Origin: Azolla pinnata
Taxonomy: Eukaryota; Streptophyta; Polypodiopsida; Salviniales; Salviniaceae
Length of the DNA: 41,959 nucleotides
NCBI GenBank assembly: GCA_037176905.1
Contig: JBBBWG010031532.1
Coordinates: 1 to 41,959, forward strand
Direction of reading: 5' to 3'
Below are positions 41,850 through 41,959 of the stretch, piece by piece. Both the position numbers and the translations under genes were made by a program. Numbering within the stretch: the stretch's first letter is position 1; the number at the start of each line of letters is the position of its first letter. The notes beneath the pieces were generated by a model. That model did no database searches, was not told where the DNA came from, and saw only the letters and a program-made list of their open reading frames with translations.

Positions 41850-41959
41850 TTTGTTTTTTCATTAGCATTAAGGCATTTGTTTTTTCATTAGCATTAAGGC
41901 ATTTGTTATTTCATTAGCATTAAGGCATTTGTTATTTCATTAGCATTAAGGTATTTGTT
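41850..41959 (+). repeat. 26-bp tandem repeat at the window edge
   Basis: TTTGTTWTTTCATTAGCATT-AAGGCA repeats at 41850, 41876, 41902 and 41928 and continues to the last base, so the array is truncated by the window. Copies differ at one or two positions. Confidence 0.95.

Overview
The window is nuclear DNA from a land plant. It has spliced genes with GT-AG introns from about 65 bp to 4.2 kb, plant-type telomere motifs (TTTAGGG / AAACCCTAA), and PLS-class pentatricopeptide repeat (PPR) proteins, one with a DYW domain. The wording of the PPR repeats ([11 protein letters not shown], EQMxxEGIxPNAVTF) and the E-like end of the first PPR resemble fern proteins, so a fern or other seedless vascular plant is my best guess. 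This rests on memory of family style, not a search. One 100-N assembly gap lies at 19052-19151.

Layout. 623-3004 (-): intronless GC-rich PPR gene with trinucleotide expansions in its coding sequence. 3005-7089: intergenic, with a 105-bp satellite, an LTR-like stretch and a 0.7-kb GATGGT array. 7090-13001 (+): eleven-exon inositol polyphosphate kinase (ITPK4-like). 14616-18634 (-): three-exon DYW-type PPR gene. 18741-20132: interstitial array of degenerate plant telomere repeats. 21356-23138 (+): two-exon small S1/OB-fold-like protein with a mitochondrial-type presequence. 24761-26616 (-): two-exon VTT/DedA (TVP38/TMEM64-like) membrane protein, preceded by almost 1 kb of simple repeats. 28335-29672 (-): cis-prenyltransferase (dehydrodolichyl diphosphate synthase-like) with a large insertion. 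30800-33135: intergenic, with CCGTATA-type motifs and a 51-bp satellite. 33214-39892 (+): six-exon RNI-like leucine-rich repeat protein. 40550 to about 41318 (-): last exons of a type I metacaspase whose 5' part is degenerate or lies outside the window.

The genes do not form a pathway; this is an ordinary plant gene neighbourhood. The most notable local link is the divergent pair PPR-DYW / S1-like protein. Both products look organelle-targeted, and they flank the telomere-repeat array, with telo-boxes next to each gene's start. Tandem repeats are the second theme: more than a dozen unrelated minisatellites and microsatellites occur in 42 kb, and several overlap coding ends, splice sites or leaders. 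Exon structures below were deduced by reading splice sites and checking that phases join; transcripts were not available.
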